Below, in pieces: positions 10,701 to 17,966 of a stretch of 39,262 nucleotides of DNA. The stretch's first letter is position 1; each line of letters opens with the position of its first letter. Source of the stretch: Verrucomicrobiia bacterium. Lineage in GTDB: Bacteria > Verrucomicrobiota > Verrucomicrobiia > Limisphaerales > JAOAIM01. The stretch covers positions 19,932 to 59,193 of the forward strand of contig JAOAIM010000001.1 of the NCBI GenBank assembly GCA_026414705.1, written 5' to 3'. The notes below the pieces were generated by a model. It searched no databases. It worked only from the letters and a program-made list of their open reading frames with translations, and was not told the DNA's origin. The translations under genes were made by a program, and so were the position numbers.

Positions 10701-13674
10701 TCTGGTAACCGAGCAGGAAAATCGGCGAGGGGAACGCGCCGGGGAACGCCTCGTGCAGGCCGGAGACGCCGCTCAGGCGCGCGTAGTATTTGGAGCAACC
10801 GCTCAGGCCGTAAGGCCCGACGGTCCGGCCGCCCAACACGCTGAGAGCCAGTCGCCATTTGTTGGACTGAACGCGGAAGTTCAATCCGGCGTAATCCGCC
10901 AGCCCCAGCAGATAGCCGCTGGTGATGGGTCGCTCGACGTAAGCGGGGTTGGTCGCCATCACGCCGCTCAACAGGATCGCGGCCGGTCCGCGCTCGCGCG
11001 GCAGCGGATTGAGATCGCCCCGCACGAAGTGACCCGGCACGTGCAACGCGGCGTTGGTGAAGCCGAGCACCTGCTGCGCATACGCGCCCGAACCGGGGAT
11101 GTAACCCCAAGCCAGGTTGTGCGCCGGCGTCAACGGGCCGTGCGCCACCAGGCCGCCGTCCGGGGTGAAGCGCAACACCCCGCCCACCGGCGCGAGGGTC
11201 GGGTAATTGGTCGTGGGCACGGCGTCACAGCCCGGGCAGGAGGTCGTGTAGGGCACGGTGACGGTGGTGACGCCGAACAACGCGCTGTTGGTGTTGGGCA
11301 CGCCCAGGTCGCGCTCAACAATCAACGTGCCGCGGTTGGTCCAGGCGATGTGCGTGTCATAGGGGAAATGGGTGCGGAACTGGCCGTTGTTGAAGCGGGC
11401 GATGAAGCTCATTTCGGCCGCGCCGTCGGCGTTGGCATAGACCACCGCCAAATTGGTCGTGGTCGCGTAGTCCACGTAATTGTAGTAACCGTTGTTGTCG
11501 CGCTTGAACCACATCGTGGCCGGGTCCACCGTCAGCAGCGAGTAATACGCCTGGAAGTAGTTCTCCCAGAATCGGGTGTGGAACAGGAAGGTGTTGCTGA
11601 TGCCCACGGTGAAGGAGCCGGCGTTCACATTCCAAACCAGGCCATCCGCGCCAATCCACAACGGTTTGGTTTCCTCCGAGCACCACACCCCCGTGGCCGG
11701 CGCGTACGTCAGCGTGCTGGCGGTGGGCGTGAGGCTCTGGCCGAGGGGGATGTTGATGAAATCCAGCGTCGCCTCGTGGTAACGGAGCGTGTCGAGGTTG
11801 GCGGCGTTGGTCGTATAACTAAAGCCGGTGGGCAAGATCACCGTCACGTTGGCCCGGGCGCCGGCCGTGTCGAGCGTGATGCGACCGCGCGTGATGCGCA
11901 CGCCCGCCACCGTGGCGGTGTCCGGGCTGGGCGCGTTGAGCACGACCGAGCCGGAGGCCAGTTCGGCGATGCCGTTGGAGCGCAACCGCACGTTGAGCGG
12001 CGTGCCGTCGCCGTAGGTGTGGCCCGGGTTGCCGATCACCACGCCGCTGTTGTTGTTGACGGCCAGGACGGTGTTGATGAAGCCCGCGCCCAACGTGCCC
12101 GGCGCCGGATGGTTGGCGATGCTGCTGAAGGTGGTTTGAATGCTGCCGAAGTCCAGTCGCCCGTTGAAATGCAGCAGCCGTTCGGTGGTGCTGTTGGTTG
12201 AGTTGCCCGCCAGCGCCGGTTGGCCCGGTTCGTTGGTGTGCGAAATCGTCACCTGCAGGTAATAGGTCTGGTTGACCGAGTCCAGTTGGACGGCGGGCAC
12301 AATCGGCAGCACGGTCGAGCGAATCCGCACGCGGGGCATGACCGGGTTGCTCGAACCCGGCTCGTAACTGAAGGTCGAGTCGGTGAACACCAGCCGGTTG
12401 GTCGCCAGCGGCACGGGCAGCCCGCCGGCGGTGCGCAGCGCAAAATCGAACACCAGCGGGAAATTGATGATCGGGTTGGCCGGGTTGGTGAAGTTGTCGT
12501 AGCAGTAGGTTTCGTAGTTGAGCGTGAAGAGGAAATTGCTCAGGCCGGAGGCGGTGTTGATCATGTAAATGCGGTTGGTCTGCGCGCCCGCGAGCCGCGT
12601 GAGGATGTTGTAGGCCAGGTCGGTGCTCAGCAGGTTGGTGAAGTGGAAGAACTGATACGGCCCGTCGGTGCGCACCAGACCGGTGTCCACGCCGCCGCGG
12701 AAGAGGCGGCACTCGATGCGGTAAGCGTCGTAGGGATCGAGCCGCGCCGCCGGGCGCAATGCCGCGGCGTTGGTCAGGAGCAGCTTCTGCCCGGCCAGCA
12801 GCGTCAGGTTGGTGACCAGGTTGAAGGTGTAGGTCGCGTTGGTGACGCCGTTGGTTTCGAGGATGGGGAACGGCGCGTTGGCCGAGTTCAAGAGCCGGAA
12901 TTGCAGGCGGTAGGTCAGGTTGGTGGGCGTGGGCGTGAAATTTTCGACGGCGACAATCGTTTGCGCGCGCAACGCGTCGCGGTGGTAGGCCGGGTTGTTC
13001 GTGAGCCGATCCGAGTCAATGACGTAGCCGGTGTAGTTGGTCAGCGCGAGGGCCGTGAACTGCTCCATGACCGGCGCCGTGCCGCTGGTGACCTCGATGT
13101 CGTCCAGATACCAGCCCTCGCGGTTGACGATGTAATCGCTGAAGAACTCGAACCGCAGCGTGCGGCTGGTGCCCGCGTAGGCGTTGAGGTTCAACGAGGT
13201 CTCCGTCCAAGCGCTCAACGGCACGCCGTTGGACCAGAGCACCGTGCCGTCCAGCAGCACCCGGCAGTAATCCCAACCCGTTTCGATGCTCGGCACGAGA
13301 TTCCAGAAGCGCAGATTGACCCGCGAATGGCCGGAGAGGTTGATCGTCCGGCTCAGGTAAGCGGTCATGTTGTTGGTGTATTGCGGCGCGCCGGAGGTGC
13401 CCGCGTAACCGATGCCCGCGCAGTAACCCTTCCAGTTGCCGCTGCGCGGGGCGCGCCCGCCAAACGCCGCGTCCACCCGACCCCAGTAAGCCAGCCCGTT
13501 GGTCGGATTGTCATCGCCCACGCTCCAACTGCCGGGGAACGCGCCCTCGAATCCCTCAAACAACAGCGTGGTTTGGCCACGCGCCGCACTGCCCCCGCAA
13601 AACAACCCGAGGATGGTCAACAGCGCGAAAACGGCGCCGTTCAGAGGTCGCCCACGATGTCGCCGCTCTGGCAT
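7744..13674 (-). CDS. 1,976-residue secreted protein with jelly-roll domain and helical insert
   Basis: Start ATG at 13674 is chosen because it opens a signal peptide (basic MPERRHRGR, then AVFALLTILGLFCGG, cleavage near ARGQ at about 34). Residues 37-190 look like a choice-of-anchor J/MAM-type jelly-roll domain (LLFEGFEGAFPGSW, YLDDIEV). A long beta-rich, Asn/Thr-rich region extends to about 1,320. Residues about 1,320-1,680 switch to amphipathic, probably coiled-coil helix (for example KELSDTLDEITNAISAITG, EIEPSLQQIVQTLNEVQRAL). The last 300 residues return to beta structure with Gly-rich alternating hydrophobics and a CPFC pair near the end, and the protein stops at SWDVDY. No PEP-CTERM or LPxTG sorting signal is present. 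The composition suggests an extracellular or outer-membrane-associated structural or adhesin-like protein; that role is inference. I do not recognise the overall architecture. It lies in line with two other giant exported proteins but is separated from them by repeats, so co-transcription is uncertain. Confidence 0.88.
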   Translation of the reverse strand: MPERRHRGRPLNGAVFALLTILGLFCGGSAARGQTTLLFEGFEGAFPGSWSVGDDNPTNGLAYWGRVDAAFGGRAPRSGNWKGYCAGIGYAGTSGAPQYTNNMTAYLSRTINLSGHSRVNLRFWNLVPSIETGWDYCRVLLDGTVLWSNGVPLSAWTETSLNLNAYAGTSRTLRFEFFSDYIVNREGWYLDDIEVTSGTAPVMEQFTALALTNYTGYVIDSDRLTNNPAYHRDALRAQTIVAVENFTPTPTNLTYRLQFRLLNSANAPFPILETNGVTNATYTFNLVTNLTLLAGQKLLLTNAAALRPAARLDPYDAYRIECRLFRGGVDTGLVRTDGPYQFFHFTNLLSTDLAYNILTRLAGAQTNRIYMINTASGLSNFLFTLNYETYCYDNFTNPANPIINFPLVFDFALRTAGGLPVPLATNRLVFTDSTFSYEPGSSNPVMPRVRIRSTVLPIVPAVQLDSVNQTYYLQVTISHTNEPGQPALAGNSTNSTTERLLHFNGRLDFGSIQTTFSSIANHPAPGTLGAGFINTVLAVNNNSGVVIGNPGHTYGDGTPLNVRLRSNGIAELASGSVVLNAPSPDTATVAGVRITRGRITLDTAGARANVTVILPTGFSYTTNAANLDTLRYHEATLDFINIPLGQSLTPTASTLTYAPATGVWCSEETKPLWIGADGLVWNVNAGSFTVGISNTFLFHTRFWENYFQAYYSLLTVDPATMWFKRDNNGYYNYVDYATTTNLAVVYANADGAAEMSFIARFNNGQFRTHFPYDTHIAWTNRGTLIVERDLGVPNTNSALFGVTTVTVPYTTSCPGCDAVPTTNYPTLAPVGGVLRFTPDGGLVAHGPLTPAHNLAWGYIPGSGAYAQQVLGFTNAALHVPGHFVRGDLNPLPRERGPAAILLSGVMATNPAYVERPITSGYLLGLADYAGLNFRVQSNKWRLALSVLGGRTVGPYGLSGCSKYYARLSGVSGLHEAFPGAFPSPIFLLGYQMEFANYGVAFLDSQNVDSRTFGNLRVPYPSDFTLDFEELKFSCVGALLGAKVAPSSQTFKKLAWWNADFEPLAIQFKSNPGEECNPGKGSLVVGVRGYASHVDQPLTGFLGFQTNGNLIPKSFGLAGIDSRLKLPSRFQLRGPTNTAYTVTPVADAYYSSYSNSNPANLPTVGFLNIAGKMKVPFFDEVKVHLHTAARTNGVTPAPQIWLAGGWPRAGSSNPNYGWRVGGNDFFNAAYFDENNFGFPPGVTLANYRNNPGQQYHPRAQRLWLGVVDFDYPLLWNDSTRTFRSLFSLTNDLLVFKVQHEITYMDPANASLDFGIQYDGLPRINLANMVFNAVEEQLGVAQALANAAGQEVRDVLFEGAANLDRMLATTLDGFFDEVLRRTVDPTVDALYARLQAEWAALPPTAKGQFPDRVSQVLTNYLIGSGAGAVLTNVSRQLMFLADGAAQPLGLLKELSDTLDEITNAISAITGTISKGTNGVPLGEVKNGLLRIVDGQRPIVKELIGELVGQLADEFINAVAEPHLSNFMREIEPSLQQIVQTLNEVQRALGEVRAKVALGQEFAQELDFKLKSAAAELTNATTRASSEIRAFFNGLNYSIDDPFVHFTAEELKQMIRARIRERFYETAVAASLQVSLRQRLYDLDALFREAVDSVFQQINQVIRDLIGQTLAELDNTINNALGDLSEVIGAGQIDGHALINGDSLKMLRLDGRFQWRVPEEMELNAYLIIKELDSSATPGCGFSGDSATEVTLGANDVKLDWISPDLRADVATKFSFQNSPFKPLGMAGSLNVRGGLDFESFKIYKLGASVAFGLNENYLAALAGIKIQNYDLSGGIFFGRTCTLDPIRLIDPDVASVLGSPPFTGGYLYGEGWIPISEAVLGIPASCLFNISAGIGAGAFYFLEGPTYGGVMKAGVLGEALCIVTIRGEVKMVGVKSGDNLRFNGRGNLSGKVGPCPFCIEFSKSVGITYENGSWDVDY

Positions 13675-13894
13675 CTTTGTGAATGCAGCCGTGCAGCAAG
13701 CGGGGCCGGCGTGAACACAACCTGATTTAACGCGACGAGCTTCCATTCCAAGCAAGCGCGAATCGTTGCATAACTCATAATCATCTCGCCGCCCGGATGC
13801 AAACGGAAATCGTTTCCAGCAGGCACCCTTCTCGCCCAGCCCGGCCGCGACGCGTCTTCGGGCACCGCACGGTACCGCCGCTCTGGCAAACCCA

Positions 13895-13933
13895 CCGACT
13901 GCCGGTCGGCCACGTCGCAGATTTCCAATCTGC
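13895..13933. repeat. twin-hairpin repeat unit
   Basis: CCGACTGCCGGTCGG (13895-13909) and GCAGATTTCCAATCTGC (13917-13933), followed by GCTACG. The second hairpin has the stem GCAGATT/AATCTGC, differing from the other copies by paired changes that keep complementarity. Confidence 0.8.
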
Positions 13934-13941
13934 GCTACGCT

Positions 13942-13997
13942 CCCACGCTCCGCGCTCTGACGCTCGGACGCTCCGAAGCTCTCACGCTCCAAGCTCC
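13942..13997. repeat. 8-bp tandem repeat (ACGCTCNN)
   Basis: About seven imperfect units with an 8-bp period: CACGCTCC, GCGCTCTG, ACGCTCGG, ACGCTCCG, AAGCTCTC, ACGCTCCA, AGCTCCG. It directly abuts the 7-bp tandem repeat that follows. Confidence 0.75.
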
Positions 13998-14268
13998 GTT
14001 CGATGTTCGATGTTCAATGTTCGTTGTTCGATGTTGCGCAGCGCGCCCGCCCGCGCTCCCTCTCCCAGCGGGAGAGGGCCGGGGTGAGGGAGAACGCATC
14101 TTGAGCAAGAGGGTATTCAAATGCTTGCGGTGCCTCACCCTCACCCTGTCCCTCTCCCTCGAGGGAGAGGGAATTGCCCAAGCCGCCCAAGGGCAACGCG
14201 ATGACCCGACCCGTGGCTCACGCGCGCTCCCGTTCAAAGTTCAAAGTTCAAGGTTCAAAGTTCAAAGC
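13998..14268 (+). repeat. composite repeat module, copy 1
   Basis: Ordered blocks: a tandem GTTCGAT-type array (13998-14036), a 21-bp palindrome CCCTCTCCC-AGC-GGGAGAGGG (14058-14078) plus GGGTGAGGGAGAACGC, a CCTCACCCTCACCCTG block with a 24-bp perfect palindrome centred on CTCGAG (14149-14172), and a tandem GTTCAAA-type array (14232-14268). The same blocks in the same order, with divergent spacers, appear reverse-complemented at 17351-17620. Confidence 0.88.
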
Positions 14269-14302
14269 CAACCCAGTGAACCGTTGGCCGGATGGCGACG
14301 CA

Positions 14303-14716
14303 TCAGTCGGTGTCCACCGGACCGCGCAGACGCTTGATTTCGGCGCGGCGGGCTTTCTCGGCCAACATGCGCTCTTTGGCGCGTTTGGAGCGTTTGCGTT
14401 TCTGACGCCGAATTTTTTCGATCTCGGCGCGGCGCGCCGCGACGAAGCCCTTTTGGAGTTCCTCGATCTTGTCGAGCAACAGGCGTCGCGCCAGGAAGCG
14501 ATTCAGAGCCTGGTGGCGGGTGGCCTGGCATTTGACGCGCAGGCCGGTGGGCCGGTGCAGGAGCATCACGCAGGTGGCGGTTTTGTTGACGTTCTGGCCG
14601 CCCCGTCCACCGGAGCGCACGAAGGTTTCCTCCAGGTCGCTCTCGCGCACGCCCAGCGTGGCCATGCGTTGGGCCAGTTGTTCGAGTTTTTCGGGCGAGG
14701 GCAACGGAGCGCTCAT
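14303..14716 (-). CDS. release-factor-like peptidyl-tRNA hydrolase domain protein (GGQ)
   Basis: A 137-residue protein with the class I release-factor catalytic loop [13 protein letters not shown]39-G40-Q41 are intact. The following segment ([20 protein letters not shown]) is typical of the RF-1 domain. It lacks the codon-recognition domains of RF1/RF2, so it belongs with the short ArfB/C12orf65-like group that releases peptides from stalled ribosomes. The last 45 residues are strongly basic ([14 protein letters not shown]), as expected of a tail that sits in the mRNA channel of an empty ribosome. Known family members hydrolyse peptidyl-tRNA on the ribosome in the cytoplasm; whether this one rescues stalled ribosomes is inference. 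Start ATG at 14716. The sulfatase gene ends 101 bp upstream on the same strand, so joint transcription is possible. Confidence 0.9.
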   Translation of the reverse strand: MSAPLPSPEKLEQLAQRMATLGVRESDLEETFVRSGGRGGQNVNKTATCVMLLHRPTGLRVKCQATRHQALNRFLARRLLLDKIEELQKGFVAARRAEIEKIRRQKRKRSKRAKERMLAEKARRAEIKRLRGPVDTD

Positions 14717-14817
14717 GGCGAAAAATTATCCGGCGGCCCGTCGCCGGGCAAACCCGCTGCCGCATCGGCGGCGTTCCAGGCGCACGTGCGCGGCGGATGA
14801 GAGCCGGGCCGGGAGCT

Positions 14818-16371
14818 TTAATTCGCGTCGCGATTGAGGGGTTGGTCCACGACCAGGGCTTTGGGGAAATCGGCGGCGCGGTCGCCACCGCGGGAGCGCA
14901 GCCGTTTGTTGGCCGAGCCGCCCAGCGGCGGGTTGAGCGGGATGTGCAGCCCGCCCATTTCCTCCATGAGCGCGTAGAGGCGCTTTTCCATGTCGCGGGC
15001 GATTGGCGCATGTTGGCTGTCGTAAAGCAGGTTGCGGGATTCCTCCGGATCGGTTTGCAGGTCGTAGAGTTCGTCGGCGTCCCAAAGGCCGTAGTAGGTG
15101 ATGAATTTGAAGCGGTCGCCGCGCAGAGCAAAAACGGTGGGTGTTTGCGGGAAATTTTTCTCCCAGTAATAGACGTAGAGGAATTCGCGCCGCCAGGGGA
15201 CGGATTTGCCCTGGGCCAGCGGCAGGAGGCTCGCGCCGTCCATGTGCGGCGGCCGGGCCAGACCCATCGCCTCCATCACGGTCGGGGCGATGTCAATGTT
15301 GGCAACCATTTGGGTGAGCACCAGTCCGCCCTTGAAGAGGCTCGGGCATTGCATGATCAGCGGCACGCGAATGGAGGTTTCGTAAGCGACCCGTTTGTCA
15401 ATCAAACCGTGCTCGCCGAACATGAACCCGTTGTCGCTCATGTAAATGACGAGGGTGTCCTCAAGGACGCCCATCTTCCTGAGTTGTTCGAGCACGCGCC
15501 CGACGCTCTCGTCCACGGCGCAAAGCGTTTCGCCGTAGCGTTTGTAGTAGCGCTCGATGTCCAGGTCGCTGTGGTAGGGAAAGTCCACGCCGTGCCAGGA
15601 GTTGCGCTGGTCGCGCACCCAGCGGGGCGCGTTGTCGGCGGCGGTGGGGGCGTTGGTCTGGGTGCGCGGACGGCGCAAGGGCAGGTCAGCGAACCGGCCC
15701 TTGTGGCGCTCGGCGGGCACGAAGTCGGAATGCACCGCTTTGTGCGAGAGATAAAGGAAAAACGGTTTTTCGGCGGGCTTTTGCCGCGCCAACCACTCGA
15801 TGGCGTAATCGGTCAACTCGTCGGTGATGTAGCCCTTTTGTTTCACACGCTGGCCGTTGACGTTGAGCGTGTAATTGGGGTTGGGCGGCAGGTAATGGCC
15901 CTGACCGCGAAAGCTCACCCAGAAATCGAAGCCCGGTTGCGGATCATCCGACGCGCCGCCCATGTGCCATTTGCCGATGAAAGCGGTCGCGTAACCGGCT
16001 CGCTGAAGGTATTGCGGAAAGAAAATCGTGCCCGGCGGCACGGGCCGGTTGTTGTCAATGACCCGATGCCGAAACGTGTAGAGCCCGGTGAGAATCGAGG
16101 CGCGGCTGGGCGAGCAGAGCGAGGTGGTGACGAAGGCATTCTTGAAATAAACACCGTTGGTGGCGATGGAATCGAGCACGGGCGTTTGCGCAAGCGGGTG
16201 TCCCAGAAAACTCATCGCGTCGTAGCGGTGATCATCGGTGAGGATGAACACGACGTTGCGGGGTTTGGCGCCGGGCAGCGCTTGCGGCACCACCTCGTTG
16301 GGCACGGGAACGACGGCGGCCGGCGCGACCGCCGGCGCGGCCAGCAGGAGCAGCGCGATGCGCAGTTTCAT
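14818..16371 (-). CDS. secreted sulfatase (formylglycine type)
   Basis: A 517-residue arylsulfatase-family enzyme with a signal peptide (MKLRIALLLLAAPAVAPAA). The metal-binding start NVVFILTDDHRYD contains D46-D47, and the sulfatase signature CSPSRASILTG follows with C86. In this family C86 is converted to formylglycine and the enzyme hydrolyses sulfate esters in the periplasm or outside the cell. Later motifs GKWHMGG and YMSDNGFMFGEHG supply the usual lysine, histidine and DN metal ligands. Length is normal for the family. Substrate cannot be told from sequence; polysaccharide sulfate is common in this phylum. No maturase gene is nearby; the Cys-type site needs either FGE or an anaerobic radical-SAM enzyme encoded elsewhere. 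The start ATG at 16371 is divergent from the FHA gene. Confidence 0.96.
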   Translation of the reverse strand: MKLRIALLLLAAPAVAPAAVVPVPNEVVPQALPGAKPRNVVFILTDDHRYDAMSFLGHPLAQTPVLDSIATNGVYFKNAFVTTSLCSPSRASILTGLYTFRHRVIDNNRPVPPGTIFFPQYLQRAGYATAFIGKWHMGGASDDPQPGFDFWVSFRGQGHYLPPNPNYTLNVNGQRVKQKGYITDELTDYAIEWLARQKPAEKPFFLYLSHKAVHSDFVPAERHKGRFADLPLRRPRTQTNAPTAADNAPRWVRDQRNSWHGVDFPYHSDLDIERYYKRYGETLCAVDESVGRVLEQLRKMGVLEDTLVIYMSDNGFMFGEHGLIDKRVAYETSIRVPLIMQCPSLFKGGLVLTQMVANIDIAPTVMEAMGLARPPHMDGASLLPLAQGKSVPWRREFLYVYYWEKNFPQTPTVFALRGDRFKFITYYGLWDADELYDLQTDPEESRNLLYDSQHAPIARDMEKRLYALMEEMGGLHIPLNPPLGGSANKRLRSRGGDRAADFPKALVVDQPLNRDAN

Positions 16372-16475
16372 GCCGTTACTCTACGGTGGCTGAGCGCGGC
16401 GTGGAAGCGATGAATGGGGCGCCACGCGCCATGAACGCCGAACTCAATCCCGCAGGCCGCGCGAGACAAATGCGT

Positions 16476-16503
16476 TTGACTTGATGGGGGTCGGCAACAT
16501 AAT
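16476..16503 (+). promoter_or_regulatory. sigma-70-type promoter for the FHA gene
   Basis: TTGACT at 16476-16481, a 16-bp spacer, then CATAAT at 16498-16503; each hexamer matches the consensus at five of six positions. Transcription would start near 16510, about 14 bp before the ATG at 16524, and there is no obvious Shine-Dalgarno in between. Confidence 0.6.
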
Positions 16504-16523
16504 GCGCCGAACGAATCACGCGT

Positions 16524-17054
16524 ATGGCCAAACTCGTTATCCTCACCGAAGGCATGACCGGTCGGTCGCACGAGTTGACGGCGGAAAAAACAACAATTGG
16601 CCGGCTTGAGGATAACACGTTTACCATCGGTGACCCGTCGGTTTCGAGTCATCATTGTGAGGTGCTCTTGCGCGGCAGCGAGGTGATCGTGCGCGACCTC
16701 AACTCCACCAACGGCACTTACATCAACGGCGAACGCATCACCGAAGCGCCGCTCAAACCGGGTCAAATCTTGCGTCTGGGCCAGGTGGAACTGCGACTGG
16801 AAGCCGAAGCCCCGCCGGCGCCGGCGGCCGCCGCCGCACGCAAAACCCCGGAGGGCACGATGATCCTGCAACGAGGCATCAGCCCGACCGACCTTGAACA
16901 GTCCGCCCGCGCCAGCTTTGACACCGTCGGGGCGGGTTTTTCCAAAAAGGACGACAAAGCCGGGAAGATTTTCCTCTACGTTTCGATCGGTGTCGGCGTG
17001 GTGATTGTAGCGCTGTTGATTTACGCCTTCTTCATCGCCCGGACCGGCGCGTAA
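16524..17054 (+). CDS. FHA domain protein with C-terminal membrane anchor
   Basis: A 176-residue protein. Residues 1-95 form a forkhead-associated domain, which in known proteins binds phosphothreonine peptides. The conserved positions are present: GR at 26-27, SSHH at 41-44 and NSTNGTYING at 60-69. A Pro/Ala linker (about 95-110) leads to residues 150-172 (IFLYVSIGVGVVIVALLIYAFF), a single membrane helix followed by the short tail IARTGA. The domain order implies a cytoplasmic FHA module tethered by a C-terminal anchor. No Ser/Thr kinase is encoded nearby, so its phosphoprotein partner is unknown. It is transcribed alone, divergent from the sulfatase, with a good promoter. Confidence 0.93.
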   Translation: MAKLVILTEGMTGRSHELTAEKTTIGRLEDNTFTIGDPSVSSHHCEVLLRGSEVIVRDLNSTNGTYINGERITEAPLKPGQILRLGQVELRLEAEAPPAPAAAAARKTPEGTMILQRGISPTDLEQSARASFDTVGAGFSKKDDKAGKIFLYVSIGVGVVIVALLIYAFFIARTGA

Positions 17055-17140
17055 AGGCCCAGAGCGCGCTCTCACCTCTGACTGCGGTTCCCGGAATCTC
17101 GCCGAAATAGGCCCTTGCCCCGCGTGCGCCGAGGCGCAGC

Positions 17141-17179
17141 GCAGGTTCCCAGCCGGCCGGTTTGCCGACCTGGAGTCGG
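17141..17179. repeat. degenerate twin-hairpin unit
   Basis: GCAGGTTCCCAGCCGGC (17141-17157) and CCGACCTGGAGTCGG (17165-17179) keep the spacing and loop sequence of the hairpin family. The first has lost full pairing and the second retains a CCGAC/GTCGG stem. Confidence 0.55.
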
Positions 17180-17350
17180 GGCATTCAAAGCGGTAACAAA
17201 CCGCCGCGCTTCAAAACGGCGTTGCAGTGGCGGAGCGGCCCGGCACCGGCGAGGCCTTTGGAGTGGACCAGCCTGCTGGCGCTTGAACACGCGGACGTTG
17301 TGTCAGATTCGGCCGCCAATCAAAGCGCCGACGCCAACAAACAGAACCCC

Positions 17351-17620
17351 GAACTTTGAACCTCGAACTTTGAACTTTGAACGGGGCCATGCGTGAGCAC
17401 CGGGCGAACAAGCGCGCGAATGGCGGCGTGGGCAGTTCCCTCTCCCTCGAGGGAGAGGGACAGGGTGAGGGTGAGGCCGCCGTGAAGATTTGAGCGCCCC
17501 GATTTCACGACGCGTTCTCCCTCACCCCAACCCTCTCCCGCCGGGAGAGGGAGCGCGGGCCTGCGCGGGTTGGGAAACATCGAACAACGAACATCCAACA
17601 TCGAACATCGAACGACGAAC
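17351..17620 (-). repeat. composite repeat module, copy 2 (inverted)
   Basis: This is the reverse-complement layout of 13998-14268: a GAACTTT-type tandem array (17351-17382), the 24-bp CTCGAG-centred palindrome (17437-17460) with GGGTGAGGGTGAGG, the palindrome CCCTCTCCC-GCC-GGGAGAGGG (17531-17551), and an ATCGAAC-type tandem array (17578-17620). Blocks are nearly identical to copy 1 while spacers differ. Confidence 0.88.
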
Positions 17621-17686
17621 GGGGCGGCGTGAGGGGAGGGATTTTCCGGCGTTTTTCTGGCACGCGATTGGCTTGATCAAGCGGGC

Positions 17687-17929
17687 ATGAAAGCCCGAAA
17701 ACCCAACTCCCTGGAAAAGCGTTTGCGTCGGCACGCAGCGGTGGCCGCCCGATTTGCGCAGCGGCTCTGCGGCGACCGGGCGCAGGCGCGGGCGCTCACG
17801 CGACGCGCAATTCAGGTCGCCCTGCAACGCGCCCGGTTTGTGCCGGTGCCGCGCGATTTGCGGGCATGGTTGCTGACGCTGCTGTTCCACCAGTTTCTGC
17901 TGACTCGCGCGCGGTGTTTCGCCGCCTGA
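17687..17929 (+). CDS. small protein resembling sigma factor region 2 only
   Basis: An 80-residue basic protein. Residues 21-74 align by eye with region 2 of ECF-type sigma-70 factors: FAQRLCGDRAQARALTRRA matches the usual LtGdradAeDlvQe pattern, and DLRAWLLTLLFHQFLLTRAR matches the dlraWLltI..N...r.R helix that contacts core polymerase and the -10 element. It stops right after this helix, so region 4, which reads the -35 element, is absent. It is either a relic of a truncated sigma gene or a small sigma-like protein. The acidic QE of region 2.2 is replaced (TRRA), which argues against normal core binding. It is preceded by a repeat mosaic and is convergent with the metalloprotease gene, 37 bp away. 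Start ATG at 17687; no clear ribosome-binding site. Confidence 0.55.
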   Translation: MKARKPNSLEKRLRRHAAVAARFAQRLCGDRAQARALTRRAIQVALQRARFVPVPRDLRAWLLTLLFHQFLLTRARCFAA

Positions 17930-17966
17930 AGCCGGCCCGCTGTCTGGCGGTTCGCGCACGAGCGTC

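Larger units (their letters stand above)
13675..14302. other. 628-bp gap: repeat mosaic, no gene
   Basis: The first 210 bp show nothing recognisable. The rest is, in order, a twin hairpin, an 8-bp tandem repeat, a GTTCGAT-type tandem repeat, two palindromes and a GTTCAAA-type tandem repeat, listed separately. This gap separates two minus-strand genes. Confidence 0.8.
17055..17686. other. 632-bp gap: repeat mosaic, no gene
   Basis: It contains decayed hairpin repeats at 17141-17179 and the inverted composite module at 17351-17620. The sequence between 17180 and 17350 shows nothing recognisable. Short open frames here decode repeats only. Confidence 0.75.

Noticed and set aside
7594-12201. Very long plus-strand open frame opposite the 1,976-residue gene
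   Set aside because: It mirrors the real gene's codons in a GC-rich genome. Its translation is Gly/Val/Ala/Arg-biased with no domains, while the minus strand has a signal peptide and coherent structure.
13998-14268. CRISPR-like repeat/spacer appearance
   Set aside because: Units are 7-8 bp tandem repeats and palindromes without uniform repeats and spacers, and no cas genes are present.
17658-17672. Sigma-54-like GG-N10-GC site (TGGCACGCGATTGGC) before the sigma-like mini-gene
   Set aside because: Spacing fits, but the -12 half is imperfect. It would leave only about three bases of leader before the ATG, and no enhancer-binding protein gene is near.
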